Shown: piece by piece, positions 26,598-35,842 of the stretch
How the letters are laid out: the number at the start of each line of letters is the position of its first letter
Position numbering within the stretch: the first letter of the stretch is position 1
Origin: Arthrobacter sp. AZCC_0090
Lineage (GTDB): Bacteria; Actinomycetota; Actinomycetes; Actinomycetales; Micrococcaceae
Assembly: GCF_014207375.1 (NCBI RefSeq)
Contig: NZ_JACHEE010000016.1
Coordinates: 1-64,000, forward strand
DNA length: 64,000 bases
Direction: 5' to 3'
Made by a program: the position numbers and the translations under genes
Notes under the pieces: model-generated
Told to the model about the DNA's origin: nothing
The model's input: the letters and a program-made list of their open reading frames with translations, nothing else
Databases searched by the model: none

Positions 26598-28331
26598 ATG
26601 CTCTGGAAACTTCTCGTTCAGTACCTGCGGCCACATCGGCGGCTGCTGATCGCCGTCGTCGTTTTCCAGCTCGCGCAGTCCATCGCGTCGCTGTACTTGC
26701 CCACTCTGAACGCCGACATCATTGACGAAGGCGTGGCAAAGGGGGACACCGGGTACATCCTTGGCATGGGCAGCCTGATGCTGCTCATCACCCTCCTGCA
26801 GATCGCCTGTTCGGTGACGGCCGTATACTTCGGCGCGAAAGCGGCCATGGGGTTGGGGCGGGATCTGCGCGGCGCCATTTTCACCAGGGTGGGGGAGTTC
26901 TCCGAGCAGGAGGTCACCCGCTTCGGCGCGCCGTCCCTGATCACCCGTTCCACCAACGATGTGCAGCAGGTCCAGCAACTCGTCCTGATGACCTGCACAC
27001 TCATGGTGGCGGCGCCCATACTCAGCATTGGCGGCGTGATTATGGCCGTCCGGCAGGATGCCCAGTTGTCTTGGTTGATCGCAGTGAGCGTTCCCGTGCT
27101 CCTCGTTGCGGTGGGCCTCATTGTGAGCCGCATGGTGCCGTTGTTCCGCAAGATGCAGGTCCGGATCGACACCGTGAACAGGGTGCTCCGCGAACAGCTT
27201 GCCGGCATCCGCGTGGTGCGTGCGTTCGTGCGCGAGGACATGGAGACAGAACGCTTCGCCTCAGCCAACCAGGACGTCACGGAGATGGCATTGCGTGCAG
27301 GGCGGCTCATGGCCCTCATGTTCCCGGTGGTGATGCTGGTGCTCAACGTCTCCAGCGTTGCCGTGATCTGGTTCGGCTCGTTCCGGATCGACGACGGCTC
27401 CATGCAAGTGGGCACGTTGATCGCTTTCCTGAGCTACCTCATGCAGATCCTGATGTCCGTCATGATGGCCACATTCATGGCCGTGATGATCCCGCGTGCG
27501 GCTGTTTCGGCGGACCGCATCGGACAGGTTCTGGAGACCCAATCGAGCGTCCGGCCTCCCGAAAATCCGGTCACGGAGACCGCCGGGCGCGGCGAACTGG
27601 AATTGCTCGACGTCGGATTCGCCTATCCGGGCGCCGAGCAGCCGGTCCTCAACGGGATCAGCTTCCAGGCCCGCGCGGGCCAGACGACGGCGATCATCGG
27701 CAGCACAGGTGCGGGCAAGACCACCTTGGTCAACTTGCTGCCACGGCTCTTCGACGCAAGCAGCGGCTCGGTGAGGATCGACGGCGTCGACGTCCGCGAT
27801 CTGCACCCGGACCTCCTGTGGGGGCACATCGGGCTGGTCCCGCAAAAGCCCTACCTGTTCTCCGGCACCGTCCGCAGCAACCTGCTCTACGGCAAGCCCG
27901 ACGCCACGGAGGAAGAACTCTGGCGGGCCCTCTCCATCGCCCAGGCCCAGGACTTCGTCGAGGAAATGGAAGGCGGGCTGGATGCTCCGATCTCGCAGGG
28001 CGGCACCAACGTTTCCGGCGGACAGCGCCAGCGCCTCGCCATCGCCCGGGCGCTCGTGAAGCAGCCCGAGCTCTACATCTTCGACGATTCCTTCTCCTCC
28101 CTGGATACCGCCACCGACGCCAGGCTGCGCCAAGCGCTCAAGCGCCACACGTCCGGCGCCACCATGGTCATCATCGCCCAGCGGGTGTCCAGCATCGCCG
28201 ACGCTGAGCAGATTTTGGTGCTCGACGACGGGCATCTGGTGGGGCGCGGAACCCACGACGAGTTGCTGGAGACCTCCGAAACCTACCGCGAGATAGTTTC
28301 TTCACAACTGGCAGCGGAGGAGGCGGCATGA
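26598..28331 (+). CDS. ABC exporter half-transporter, subunit A (degenerate ATP site)
   Basis: 577 aa: six-helix exporter domain (1-~310) and ATPase domain with Walker A GSTGAGKTT, signature NVSGGQRQR and Walker B LYIFDDSFSSLD. The residue after the Walker B Asp is Asp instead of the catalytic Glu, the mark of the inactive site in heterodimeric exporters such as BmrC or TM287. The switch His is replaced too (IIAQRVSSI). I start at ATG 26598 with GGAG before it; a GTG 15 bases earlier has none. The end overlaps the next gene in ATGA. Confidence 0.9.
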   Translation: MLWKLLVQYLRPHRRLLIAVVVFQLAQSIASLYLPTLNADIIDEGVAKGDTGYILGMGSLMLLITLLQIACSVTAVYFGAKAAMGLGRDLRGAIFTRVGEFSEQEVTRFGAPSLITRSTNDVQQVQQLVLMTCTLMVAAPILSIGGVIMAVRQDAQLSWLIAVSVPVLLVAVGLIVSRMVPLFRKMQVRIDTVNRVLREQLAGIRVVRAFVREDMETERFASANQDVTEMALRAGRLMALMFPVVMLVLNVSSVAVIWFGSFRIDDGSMQVGTLIAFLSYLMQILMSVMMATFMAVMIPRAAVSADRIGQVLETQSSVRPPENPVTETAGRGELELLDVGFAYPGAEQPVLNGISFQARAGQTTAIIGSTGAGKTTLVNLLPRLFDASSGSVRIDGVDVRDLHPDLLWGHIGLVPQKPYLFSGTVRSNLLYGKPDATEEELWRALSIAQAQDFVEEMEGGLDAPISQGGTNVSGGQRQRLAIARALVKQPELYIFDDSFSSLDTATDARLRQALKRHTSGATMVIIAQRVSSIADAEQILVLDDGHLVGRGTHDELLETSETYREIVSSQLAAEEAA

Positions 28332-30298
28332 GCAGCGCACCCAGCACCGCCAACCGCCCGCCCCGTCCGCCGATGGGGCCAGGCCGCGGCGGACCTTTCG
28401 CTGGCATGAACGTCCCAGCCGAAAAGGCCATGAACTTCCTGCCTTCGGCCAAGCGGCTCTTGGGCACCCTTCGGCCAGAGCGCATGTGGCTGACCCTGGT
28501 CCTTTTCCTGGCTGTCGCGAGCGTGACCCTGTCAGTGATCGGCCCGCGGCTGCTAGGCGAAGGAACCAACCTGATCTTTGCCGGCGTCGTATCCAAGCAA
28601 CTTCCCGCCGGGGTGAGCAAGCAACAACTCATCGACGGGTTGCGCGCATCCGGCCAGAACTCCAGGGCGGACATGCTCAGGGGCATGGAACTGACCCCGG
28701 GGGTCGGGATCGACTTCGGGGCGTTGTCCTCGATCCTGCTGTGGGTGCTGGTCCTCTATGTCTTGGCCTCAGCGTTCGGGTGGATTCAGGCGTACGTGCT
28801 CAACGGCGTCGTGCAGCGCATTGTGTACCGGCTGCGCGAGCAGATCGAGGCGAAAATCAACCGCCTTCCATTGCGCTACTTCGACTCAGTGCAGCGCGGT
28901 GAGCTGCTCAGCCGGGTGACCAACGACGTCGACAACATCTCGCAAAGCCTCCAGCAGTCCATCAGCCAGGCGGTCACCTCGCTGCTCACCGTGGCGGGCG
29001 TCATCTTCATGATGTTCCTGCTTTCGCCGATTCTGGCGTTCATCACCTTGGTCACTGTGCCCTTGACGCTCGCGACCACCATGCTGATCGCCAAGCGCTC
29101 GCAGAAGCTGTTCGTGGCCCAGTGGAAGAACACCGGAGAGCTGAACGGCCAGATCGAAGAGACCTACACTGGACATGCTCTCGTGAAGGTGTTCGGCCGG
29201 CAGCGGGAGGTGGAGCAGCGCTTTCGCGAGAAGAACGCGGAGTTGTTCTCGGCCAGTTTCGGTGCCCAGTTCATCAGCGGCCTGATCATGCCGGCACTGA
29301 CATTCATCGGCAACCTGGTCTATGTGGGGATCGCCGTGGTGGGAGGGCTACAGGTAGCCTCCGGCGCCATGCAGCTGGGCGATGTCCAGGCCTTCATCCA
29401 GTACTCCCGCCAGTTCACCCAGCCGCTCGCGCAGCTTGGTTCCATGGCCAACCTGCTCCAGTCCGGGGTTGCATCCGCCGAGCGCGTCTTCGCGCTGCTC
29501 GATACCGAGGAGCAGAGCGCTGATCCTGAGCGCTCGGCTGTTCCCGAAGTGACGCGCGGGCGCTTGGTGTTCGAGAACATCTCGTTCTCTTACTCGGCCG
29601 ACAAGCCGCTGATCCAGGACTTGAGCCTTGTGGCCGAGCCCGGACAATCCGTCGCGATCGTCGGACCCACGGGGGCAGGCAAGACCACCCTCGTGAACCT
29701 GATGATGCGCTTCTACGAGCTCGACGCGGGGCGGATTACGCTCGACGGCGTCGACGTCGCCTCGATGTCGCGGTATGAGCTGCGCTCGCGGATGGGCATG
29801 GTGCTGCAGGATACGTGGCTGTTCGGCGGCACCATCCGGGACAACATCGCCTACGGCCGGCCGGACGCTACCGAAGCCGAGATTCTGGAGGCCGCACAAG
29901 CGACGTACGTGGACCGCTTCGTGCACTCGCTCCCGGAAGGGTACGACACCGTGCTCGACGACGAAGGTAGCAACGTTTCTGCAGGTGAGATGCAGCTACT
30001 CACCATCGCCCGGGCGTTCTTGGCCCGTCCGTCAGTCTTGATTCTGGACGAGGCCACCAGCTCCGTGGATACCCGGACCGAGGTGCTGGTACAGAAGGCC
30101 ATGAGCGCCCTGCGTTCGGACCGCACGAGCTTTGTGATCGCGCACCGCCTTTCCACGATCCGCGACGCTGACCTCATCCTGGTAATGGAAGCCGGGCAGA
30201 TCGTGGAGCAAGGAACGCATGCGGAACTGCTGGCCGCTGGAGGCGCTTACTCGAGGTTGTATGAGGCCCAGTTCGCGGCGCCGGTGGCGGAGGTCTGA
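28328..30298 (+). CDS. ABC exporter half-transporter, subunit B (active ATP site)
   Basis: 656 aa with a ~50-residue Pro/Gly-rich N-terminal tail, six helices, and an ATPase domain: Walker A GPTGAGKTT, Walker B LILDEATSSVD with catalytic Glu, switch VIAHRLSTI. Its signature reads NVSAGEMQL instead of LSGGQ, so the composite site it forms with subunit A's DD Walker B is non-catalytic, while its own Walker motifs pair with subunit A's normal signature. This matches LmrCD/TM287-288-type drug or lipid exporters. Repeat A copy 2 starts 7 bases after its stop. Confidence 0.9.
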   Translation: MSSAPSTANRPPRPPMGPGRGGPFAGMNVPAEKAMNFLPSAKRLLGTLRPERMWLTLVLFLAVASVTLSVIGPRLLGEGTNLIFAGVVSKQLPAGVSKQQLIDGLRASGQNSRADMLRGMELTPGVGIDFGALSSILLWVLVLYVLASAFGWIQAYVLNGVVQRIVYRLREQIEAKINRLPLRYFDSVQRGELLSRVTNDVDNISQSLQQSISQAVTSLLTVAGVIFMMFLLSPILAFITLVTVPLTLATTMLIAKRSQKLFVAQWKNTGELNGQIEETYTGHALVKVFGRQREVEQRFREKNAELFSASFGAQFISGLIMPALTFIGNLVYVGIAVVGGLQVASGAMQLGDVQAFIQYSRQFTQPLAQLGSMANLLQSGVASAERVFALLDTEEQSADPERSAVPEVTRGRLVFENISFSYSADKPLIQDLSLVAEPGQSVAIVGPTGAGKTTLVNLMMRFYELDAGRITLDGVDVASMSRYELRSRMGMVLQDTWLFGGTIRDNIAYGRPDATEAEILEAAQATYVDRFVHSLPEGYDTVLDDEGSNVSAGEMQLLTIARAFLARPSVLILDEATSSVDTRTEVLVQKAMSALRSDRTSFVIAHRLSTIRDADLILVMEAGQIVEQGTHAELLAAGGAYSRLYEAQFAAPVAEV

Positions 30299-30305
30299 GG
30301 GAGCC

Positions 30306-30404
30306 CGTCACGCTGGGCAACTTTTTGGGGCCTTGGGTCGGGGGGAAGCCGGAAATCCAGGCTTTTGGTTCCAGCCGGCCGCTAAAAATGTGCCAGGCGT
30401 GACG
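30306..30404. repeat. ~100-bp palindromic intergenic repeat, family A, copy 2
   Basis: 99 bases bounded by CGTCACGC and GCGTGACG. Inner arms GGCAACTTTTTGGGGCC and GGCCGCTAAAAATGTGCC are roughly complementary, and the centre is GGAAATCC. Layout matches copies 1 and 3. It sits between the exporter stop and the DUF559 gene. Confidence 0.8.
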
Positions 30405-30469
30405 TTTGCTTGTCCACATAGGCGTGCCGGGGGTGACGCAGACGCGCCGCGGCCCGGCACGATGGCTAC

Positions 30470-31303
30470 ATGGACGTCGAAAAGGCGCTCAACCTCTGTG
30501 GGGGTGTGGCGCGAAGGCCCGTGCTGGCGCGTCTTGGCATCACGGACGGCCAGCTGAGGAGGGCGGTCCGCCGCGGTGTGGAACAACCGGCACGCGGCGT
30601 CTACGCGCTGGCTTCGGCATCCGTCGCCGATGTGGCCCTGGTCCGGAACCGCCAAATACGGACCTGCGTCAGTGCGGCCCCGTTCTACGGGTTGTGGGTT
30701 ATTGACCAGTCCGGCCCGCTGCACGTCCACCACAGGCGCAACCAAGGGGCCTGCGATGTCCTACATCACGGTGGTTTGCTGCTCCCCGCGCATCCGCACA
30801 GACCAGTGGCCTCCCTGGCAGATATCCTGATCCACGCATTGCGCTGCCTGCCCTGGCAAGATTCCTTGGTCATGGTGGAGTGTGCTGTGACCCGGGGTGA
30901 TATGACAGTGGGATTCCTGCGGGAGCGGTTGCCGGGAAAGCGCAACGGCAAGGCACTCGAGGTTCTACGTTGGGTGGATCGCGGGGCTGAATCGATGTTG
31001 GAGACGCTGGCCCGGACCTACTTCCGGAGGGCCGGAATACACGTCCTGCCACAGTTCTATCTCGACGGCGTGGGCTACATGGACCTGTTGCTGGACGGTT
31101 GGCTATTGGTGGAACTCGACGGGCGCCACCATGCGGATTGGCGGCAGGTAAAGAAAGACCATCGCCGTAACAACTCGTCCGTGGTTCAGGGCTATACGGT
31201 GCTCCGTTACTACTATTCGGACGTGGTCTATGAAGCAGAAACCATGGTTGCGGAGGTTCTTTCGGTGCTTGGGCGCGGGAAAATTGCCCGTCCGGCAGCG
31301 TAG
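30470..31303 (+). CDS. DUF559 / Vsr-like endonuclease-fold protein
   Basis: 277 aa. The C-terminal half has the PD-(D/E)XK pattern of DUF559: Glu174/Glu178 in AESMLETLARTYF, Asp205 in YMDLLLDG, Glu215 and Asp217 in LLVELDGRHH, then KKDHRRNN and LRYYYSDVV. The first ~120 residues contain a winged-helix-like start (VLARLGITDGQLRRAVRRGV) and ARGVYAL, as in AbiEi-like and DUF559 proteins of actinobacteria. Nuclease activity is plausible because the acidic residues are intact, but no target is known. The gene is bracketed by repeat A copies 2 and 3, 65 bases before its start and 1 base after its stop. Confidence 0.8.
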   Translation: MDVEKALNLCGGVARRPVLARLGITDGQLRRAVRRGVEQPARGVYALASASVADVALVRNRQIRTCVSAAPFYGLWVIDQSGPLHVHHRRNQGACDVLHHGGLLLPAHPHRPVASLADILIHALRCLPWQDSLVMVECAVTRGDMTVGFLRERLPGKRNGKALEVLRWVDRGAESMLETLARTYFRRAGIHVLPQFYLDGVGYMDLLLDGWLLVELDGRHHADWRQVKKDHRRNNSSVVQGYTVLRYYYSDVVYEAETMVAEVLSVLGRGKIARPAA

Positions 31304-31304
31304 C

Positions 31305-31408
31305 AGTGTCACTCCGGGCAACTTTTTGGGGCCATGCGTCAGGGAAAAGCCCGGGAAATCAGGAGCTTGGATGCCAGCCGCGGCCAAAAACCTGCCTCGC
31401 GTGACACT
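31305..31408. repeat. ~100-bp palindromic intergenic repeat, family A, copy 3
   Basis: 104 bases bounded by AGTGTCAC and GTGACACT. Arms GGGCAACTTTTTGGGGCC and GGCCAAAAACCTGCC are complementary with few mismatches; the central CCCGGG is off the exact axis. Compared with copy 2 the first 20 bases of the left arm interior are nearly identical. Confidence 0.8.
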
Positions 31409-31460
31409 CGCTGTACAGGGGAGAGACGAAGAGGGCGCGCGACATTTAGGGTTGGTTCCC

Positions 31461-32218
<758 letters not shown>

Positions 32219-32222
<4 letters not shown>

Positions 32223-32551
32223 TGCGAAGTCTTCATGCTGTCGAGAACCTTCTTCATGTTGTCTTCCTCTGCTGAAGTCGTTGACGAATTCGTGAAATCC
32301 AAGACCACATAGTCGGATTGATAAGCCTTGCCATCGAGTTTGCCGGCTGCTTTCGCAGCACTATCTCGCGACTCGAACTTCATCAGGACAACGTCCCTGG
32401 TTCTGAATGCCTGAGTGCAATCCACGTCCAGCCAGCAGACTTCCTTGGTCTTCTCAGTCGACCCATCGTAGAAATTTGCCGTCACGGATCTAAGGTCGAC
32501 GAAACGCCGAGAGTCCGCGAAGTAAGTGACTGCGAGTGCAACTGCCGCCAC
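32219..32551 (-). CDS. Small membrane-anchored protein of unknown function
   Basis: 110 aa. GTG start with GGTGGA six bases upstream; residues 1-12 (AAVALAVTYF) are a hydrophobic anchor that also reads back a few codons upstream, so the true start could be slightly earlier. The remainder is soluble and mixed, with two cysteines (CWLDVDC). I do not recognise a family. It is convergent with the SUMF1 gene and divergent from the SRPBCC gene, whose N-terminal codons it nearly touches. Confidence 0.5.
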
Positions 32552-32578
32552 GACAGTTCCACCAAGAATCCCGAAGCG

Positions 32579-33118
32579 TTGAGCTTAACCCTCGTCGCCG
32601 AGTTCGATGCCAGTGCTGAACGGGTCTGGCAAATCTGGGAAGATCCACGCCAGCTTGAGCGCTGGTGGGGTCCGCCTACCTGGCCAGCCACGTTCGAGCA
32701 GTTCGAGTTCGAGCCGGGCGGAAAGGCCAGCTATTACATGACCGGTCCCGACGGCGAGAAACCTGGCGGCTGGTGGCGCATCACGTCCATCCAAGCTCCG
32801 ACCCGTCTGGAGTTCGACGACGGTTTTGCCGACGAAAATGGCGCTCCCGTGGAGGATATCGGTGCCGGTCACGCGACCGTGAGCCTCGAGGAGATCGGCG
32901 ACCGCACCCGCATGACCATCCTGTCCACCTTCGAATCAGAAGAACAGATGAAGAAGATGATCGACATGGGAGAGGAAGAAGGAATGCAGGAGGCAGCCAG
33001 CCAGATCGACGCGCTCCTTTCCGAGCACTCCCGCGCCGGACCCGCCCCTCCGGACCGGGCCGGAACAGCGAACGACGGCGGGAGGTGCCTCCCGCCGTCG
33101 TCGTCGCGTTGCGTCTGA
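32579..33118 (+). CDS. AHSA1/SRPBCC-family protein with unclear start and extended end
   Basis: About 179 aa from a TTG. The AHSA1 core is plain: VAEFDASAERVWQIWEDP, ERWWGPPTWPATF, MTGPDGEKPGGWWRI and EEGMQEAASQIDALL. Homologues start a few residues further upstream, and the bases here still encode STKNPEAL, yet no ATG or GTG precedes them in frame, so the start codon seems lost or moved. At the 3' end the frame runs ~25 codons past the usual terminus, through the GC hairpin at 33072-33101. Function of the family is ligand binding; role unknown. Could be a decaying gene. Confidence 0.6.
   Translation: MSLTLVAEFDASAERVWQIWEDPRQLERWWGPPTWPATFEQFEFEPGGKASYYMTGPDGEKPGGWWRITSIQAPTRLEFDDGFADENGAPVEDIGAGHATVSLEEIGDRTRMTILSTFESEEQMKKMIDMGEEEGMQEAASQIDALLSEHSRAGPAPPDRAGTANDGGRCLPPSSSRCV
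33072..33101. terminator. GC hairpin between convergent genes
   Basis: ACGACGGCGGGAGG and CCTCCCGCCGTCGT form a perfect 14-bp stem with a 2-base turn. It overlaps the last codons of the SRPBCC frame and precedes the stop of the opposite small gene. The same stem sequence recurs at 41588-41636. Confidence 0.7.
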
Positions 33119-33128
33119 AAGAGCGCTG

Positions 33129-33341
33129 TTACAGGGAGTGTGCGTCGAAGGCTGTGGCCTTGGCTGCGCTGCCATTCAGGCTGACAGTGAAGGTGTTCGG
33201 CCCGCTGCAGGTAACCGCAATGCTGGCTTTGGAGGTGTTGTGGCGCACCGAGAAGTCATGCACCAGTGCGTCCAGCGTGTGGTGGGTGGTTGAGCGGTCC
33301 CAAATCTTCAGGGTCACAGAGTCGGCAGTTTCAAACGTCAT
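33129..33341 (-). CDS. Small conserved-looking hypothetical protein
   Basis: 70 aa (MTFETADSVTLKIWDRSTTH to FDAHSL). No membrane segment or known motif; alternating hydrophobic residues suggest a small beta-rich domain. Good codon use and a bidirectional hairpin at its 3' side support it as a gene. No function can be given. Confidence 0.5.
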   Translation of the reverse strand: MTFETADSVTLKIWDRSTTHHTLDALVHDFSVRHNTSKASIAVTCSGPNTFTVSLNGSAAKATAFDAHSL

Positions 33342-33600
33342 TGTTCAGCGCTTCCATTCATGAATCCGGATATTCGGCTATCGCGCCAGTGCGAAGCCGC
33401 GGTACGAGCAATCCATGAACGCCTGAGACTCAAGGCGGCTCGACGAGCTCACCGGTTTGGCCTCATCGCGTCCACCAGGATGGGTAAAACTTGGCCGGGA
33501 CATTGTGTCCTAGCCTGCCTTTCCATAGTGCACAGGCAGGCGCAAACGGCTCAAGCCAGATTGCGTTTTTTGCGAGTGAGTCTCATCACAGTGATTCGAC
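33342..33600. other. Gene-free stretch with one short hairpin
   Basis: No coding frame with plausible codon use. GCCTGCCT (33513-33520) and AGGCAGGC (33534-33541) form an 8-bp stem that could end transcription of the remnant to its right. Confidence 0.5.
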
Positions 33601-34173
33601 TCAGGCAGGAGCCACCTCGTTCACCACACGGAGCGCGTTGAGCGTGCGGGGATAGCCGATGTACGGCAGAAGCTGGGTGATGACGTCGATCAGCGCACCA
33701 CGGCCGTTGCCGACGTTCAGGTTTGCGGCCACGTGTCCCTTGACCTGGGGCTCGCACCCACCGAGGGAGACGAGTATCGAGAAGGTGAGCAGTTCCCGGG
33801 TCGGGACATCAATGCCAGTGCGCGTGAGGTGGTCTCCGAAGCAGTTTGCCGCCAGGTAGCGCTGGAAGTGCATCTCGTCGTCGGGCGCGGAAGCGTACAT
33901 GTCGTCGATCTTCTCTGCCCCGGCAATTGCTTTCTGCACCGCAAGGCCCTTCTCCGCCCTGTCCCCGGGCGTCGTGGTCGATTGGCCCGGGAGGGGGAGC
34001 TCGACGCCGTTCTCGGCGAGGACCTCGTTTGTCGTGTGGACGAAGTCGAAGACTTTGGCCATGCCGACGTACGGAAGGGCGTCAGGAACATGAGTGTCGA
34101 GCGGCACCATGACATCGTGGCCGCCATCGAGACTGGCGATGCCTCGCTGGCCCGCAAGACCATCCTCGAGCAC
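33601..34173 (-). pseudogene. Carboxymuconolactone decarboxylase-family gene, 5'-truncated
   Basis: The readable part (about residue 31 on, up to ~34085) is the end of one CMD domain (LPYVGMAKVFDFVHTTNEVL), a linker and a complete second CMD domain with TRELLTFSILVSLGGCEPQVKGHV. Two-domain CMD proteins of this kind have a first domain of ~110 residues that is missing; the 30 codons preceding LPYVG are instead antisense to a GntR-type remnant (34090-34206). So the gene has lost its N-terminal domain by a deletion or rearrangement. The surviving domain keeps the Cys/His region and may still be translated. Confidence 0.7.
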
Positions 34174-34206
34174 ATGGACAGCGCTGCCGCTGTGTTGGTC
34201 GCCTAG
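34090..34206 (+). pseudogene. C-terminal remnant of a GntR/FadR (FCD) regulator
   Basis: 39 codons ending in a stop read ERHHDIVAAIETGDAS... then ARKTILEHMDSAAAVL, which is the last helix pair of an FCD effector domain. The DNA-binding half and most of the FCD domain are absent; the sequence to the left belongs to the CMD gene on the other strand. This marks a deletion junction near 34085-34095. Confidence 0.65.
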
Positions 34207-34334
34207 TGCCCGACGACGGGTGCCCGACGGCGGCGCTTAGCTTTCCCGGTAATCGCGCCTCGGTTGGGGGTCACTGCCAGTACCGCTCACGATAGAGACT
34301 CCCTCATTTTTTCCGTGGGCTGTTTCCTTAAACC

Positions 34335-35750
34335 ATGACGCACCCTGAAACCACGTTGCCGGCTCCGGTTCCTTCATCGCCCGTGGCCGATGCGCCCCGG
34401 GCACGGCTCACGCTCATGATTGCGTCGCTGGGGTTCCTCCTGATCACCCTCGACATCCTGATCGTCAATGTCGCGCTCACCAGCATCGGCAAGGAGCTCG
34501 GGGGCGGAACAGCCGGCCTGCAGTGGGTGATCGACGGCTACACACTGATGTTTGCTTCGCTACTGCTGTTCGCGGGGAACCTGTCGGATCGGATCGGCGC
34601 GAAAAGGTCACTGGGATGGGGTATCGCGCTGTTCCTGGTGGCGTCGGTCGCGTGCGCCCTCGCGCCGACCTCGGGGGTTCTCATTGCCGCCCGCTTCCTC
34701 CAAGGAGGTGCGGCGTCGATCATGCTGCCGGCGTCGATGGCGCTGATTCGGCAGGCCTTTCCCGATCCACGCCGTCGTGCACATGCCCTCGGGATCTGGG
34801 CGGTCGGCGGGGCCGTGGCCGGAGCCGTGGGACCGCTTGTGGGCGGCCTCCTCACCACGCTGAACTGGCGGCTCGTGTTCGGCATCAACCTTCCCGTCTG
34901 CGTCGCGATGCTGGTGCTCCTGGCTTCCGTTGCCACATCGCCCCGACGGCCAACTCCATTCGACTGGGCTGGTCAGGCCGCAGCGATCGTTGCCCTGACC
35001 GCGTTGATGTACGGCCTCATCACGGGAGGAACCGAGGGCTTCGGCGCGGTGCCCGTCATCGTGAGCCTGGTCCTCGCAGGCGTTAGCCTCGCAGCTTTCC
35101 TCCTGATCCAGGCGCGTGGCCGGCACCCGATGATGCCGCTTGGGCTGTTTCGATCCACCGGCATGAGAATCTCACTCTCGGTGGGATTTGCGTTCATGGT
35201 GGGCCACTTCGGTACCGTCTTTGTCGTCAGTCTCTTCCTCCAACAGCACCTCGGACTCACACCGCTTCAGGCCGGGTTCGCTTTCCTTCCTTCTGCGGCA
35301 TTCAGTATTGTCGGCAACATCGTCAGCGGAAGCTTGTCGAACCGGTTCGGGACACGGGTACCGGTCGTCGTCGGATTGACGTCCATGGTGGTGGGACTCA
35401 CCGCGATGCTTTTCACGGCGCCGCTGGGATCGCCGCTACTCGTCGGTACCTTCCTTGTTTTCACGGGTTCCGGTGGATCGATCGCGATGCCGCAGGTGAC
35501 CGCCGTCGTGCTCGCGAGCGTACCGGGCGAAAAGGCAGGCACGGCCAGCGCAGTCTTCAACACCTTCCGACAAGTTGGCGGCGCGGTCGCCATCGCCGTC
35601 TTCGGCGCCCTCATCGCCGACCCCGCCGGCTTCGTCCACGGAATGCAGACCAGCTTCATCATCGCGGCGGCCCTTCTCCTGGTCACCGCCCTCGCCAGCC
35701 TCTTCATCCACGTGCCGGGCGCTACCAAGGAGAGCCAGCCGTCCCGCTAG
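34335..35750 (+). CDS. MFS drug exporter, DHA2 (14-helix) family
   Basis: 471 aa with ~14 hydrophobic segments. Motifs: LDILIVNVALTSIG in helix 1, the GNLSDRIGAKR loop (motif A) and the helix-5 antiporter motif around GIWAVGGAVAGAVGPLVGG. Such proteins expel drugs or dyes with proton exchange. It is convergent with the UvrA-like ATPase; MFS plus UvrA-like protein is a recurrent antibiotic-resistance pair. Immediately after its stop lies a degenerate copy of the UvrA-like gene's 3' end. Confidence 0.88.
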   Translation: MTHPETTLPAPVPSSPVADAPRARLTLMIASLGFLLITLDILIVNVALTSIGKELGGGTAGLQWVIDGYTLMFASLLLFAGNLSDRIGAKRSLGWGIALFLVASVACALAPTSGVLIAARFLQGGAASIMLPASMALIRQAFPDPRRRAHALGIWAVGGAVAGAVGPLVGGLLTTLNWRLVFGINLPVCVAMLVLLASVATSPRRPTPFDWAGQAAAIVALTALMYGLITGGTEGFGAVPVIVSLVLAGVSLAAFLLIQARGRHPMMPLGLFRSTGMRISLSVGFAFMVGHFGTVFVVSLFLQQHLGLTPLQAGFAFLPSAAFSIVGNIVSGSLSNRFGTRVPVVVGLTSMVVGLTAMLFTAPLGSPLLVGTFLVFTGSGGSIAMPQVTAVVLASVPGEKAGTASAVFNTFRQVGGAVAIAVFGALIADPAGFVHGMQTSFIIAAALLLVTALASLFIHVPGATKESQPSR

Positions 35751-35842
35751 CTCACCCCCCGACGTACGCGGCCAGGTGCTCGGTGACGATGGCCGACTTG
35801 CCGGAATCGACCAGCCGGTCGAGCAAGCCGAGCACCTTGTGC
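35751..35842 (-). pseudogene. Remnant of the 3' end of a UvrA-like gene
   Basis: Bases 35743-35782 match 37540-37579 with one mismatch (MFS stop, UvrA-like stop and last residues EHLAAYVGG). The following ~55 bases match the region at 37715-37770 imperfectly. The 135 bases between are missing; both break points carry GTGCTCG, suggesting deletion between short direct repeats. The match is diverged, so this is not a recent copy. Confidence 0.75.

Noticed and set aside
32318..32578. Long N-terminal extension of the SRPBCC protein (starting at 32318)
   Set aside because: It is antisense to the small membrane protein gene and has no similarity to the family; only the last few codons look homologous.
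33360..33641. 93-codon frame on the plus strand
   Set aside because: Arg-rich, no ribosome site, overlaps the CMD stop and has no recognisable similarity.
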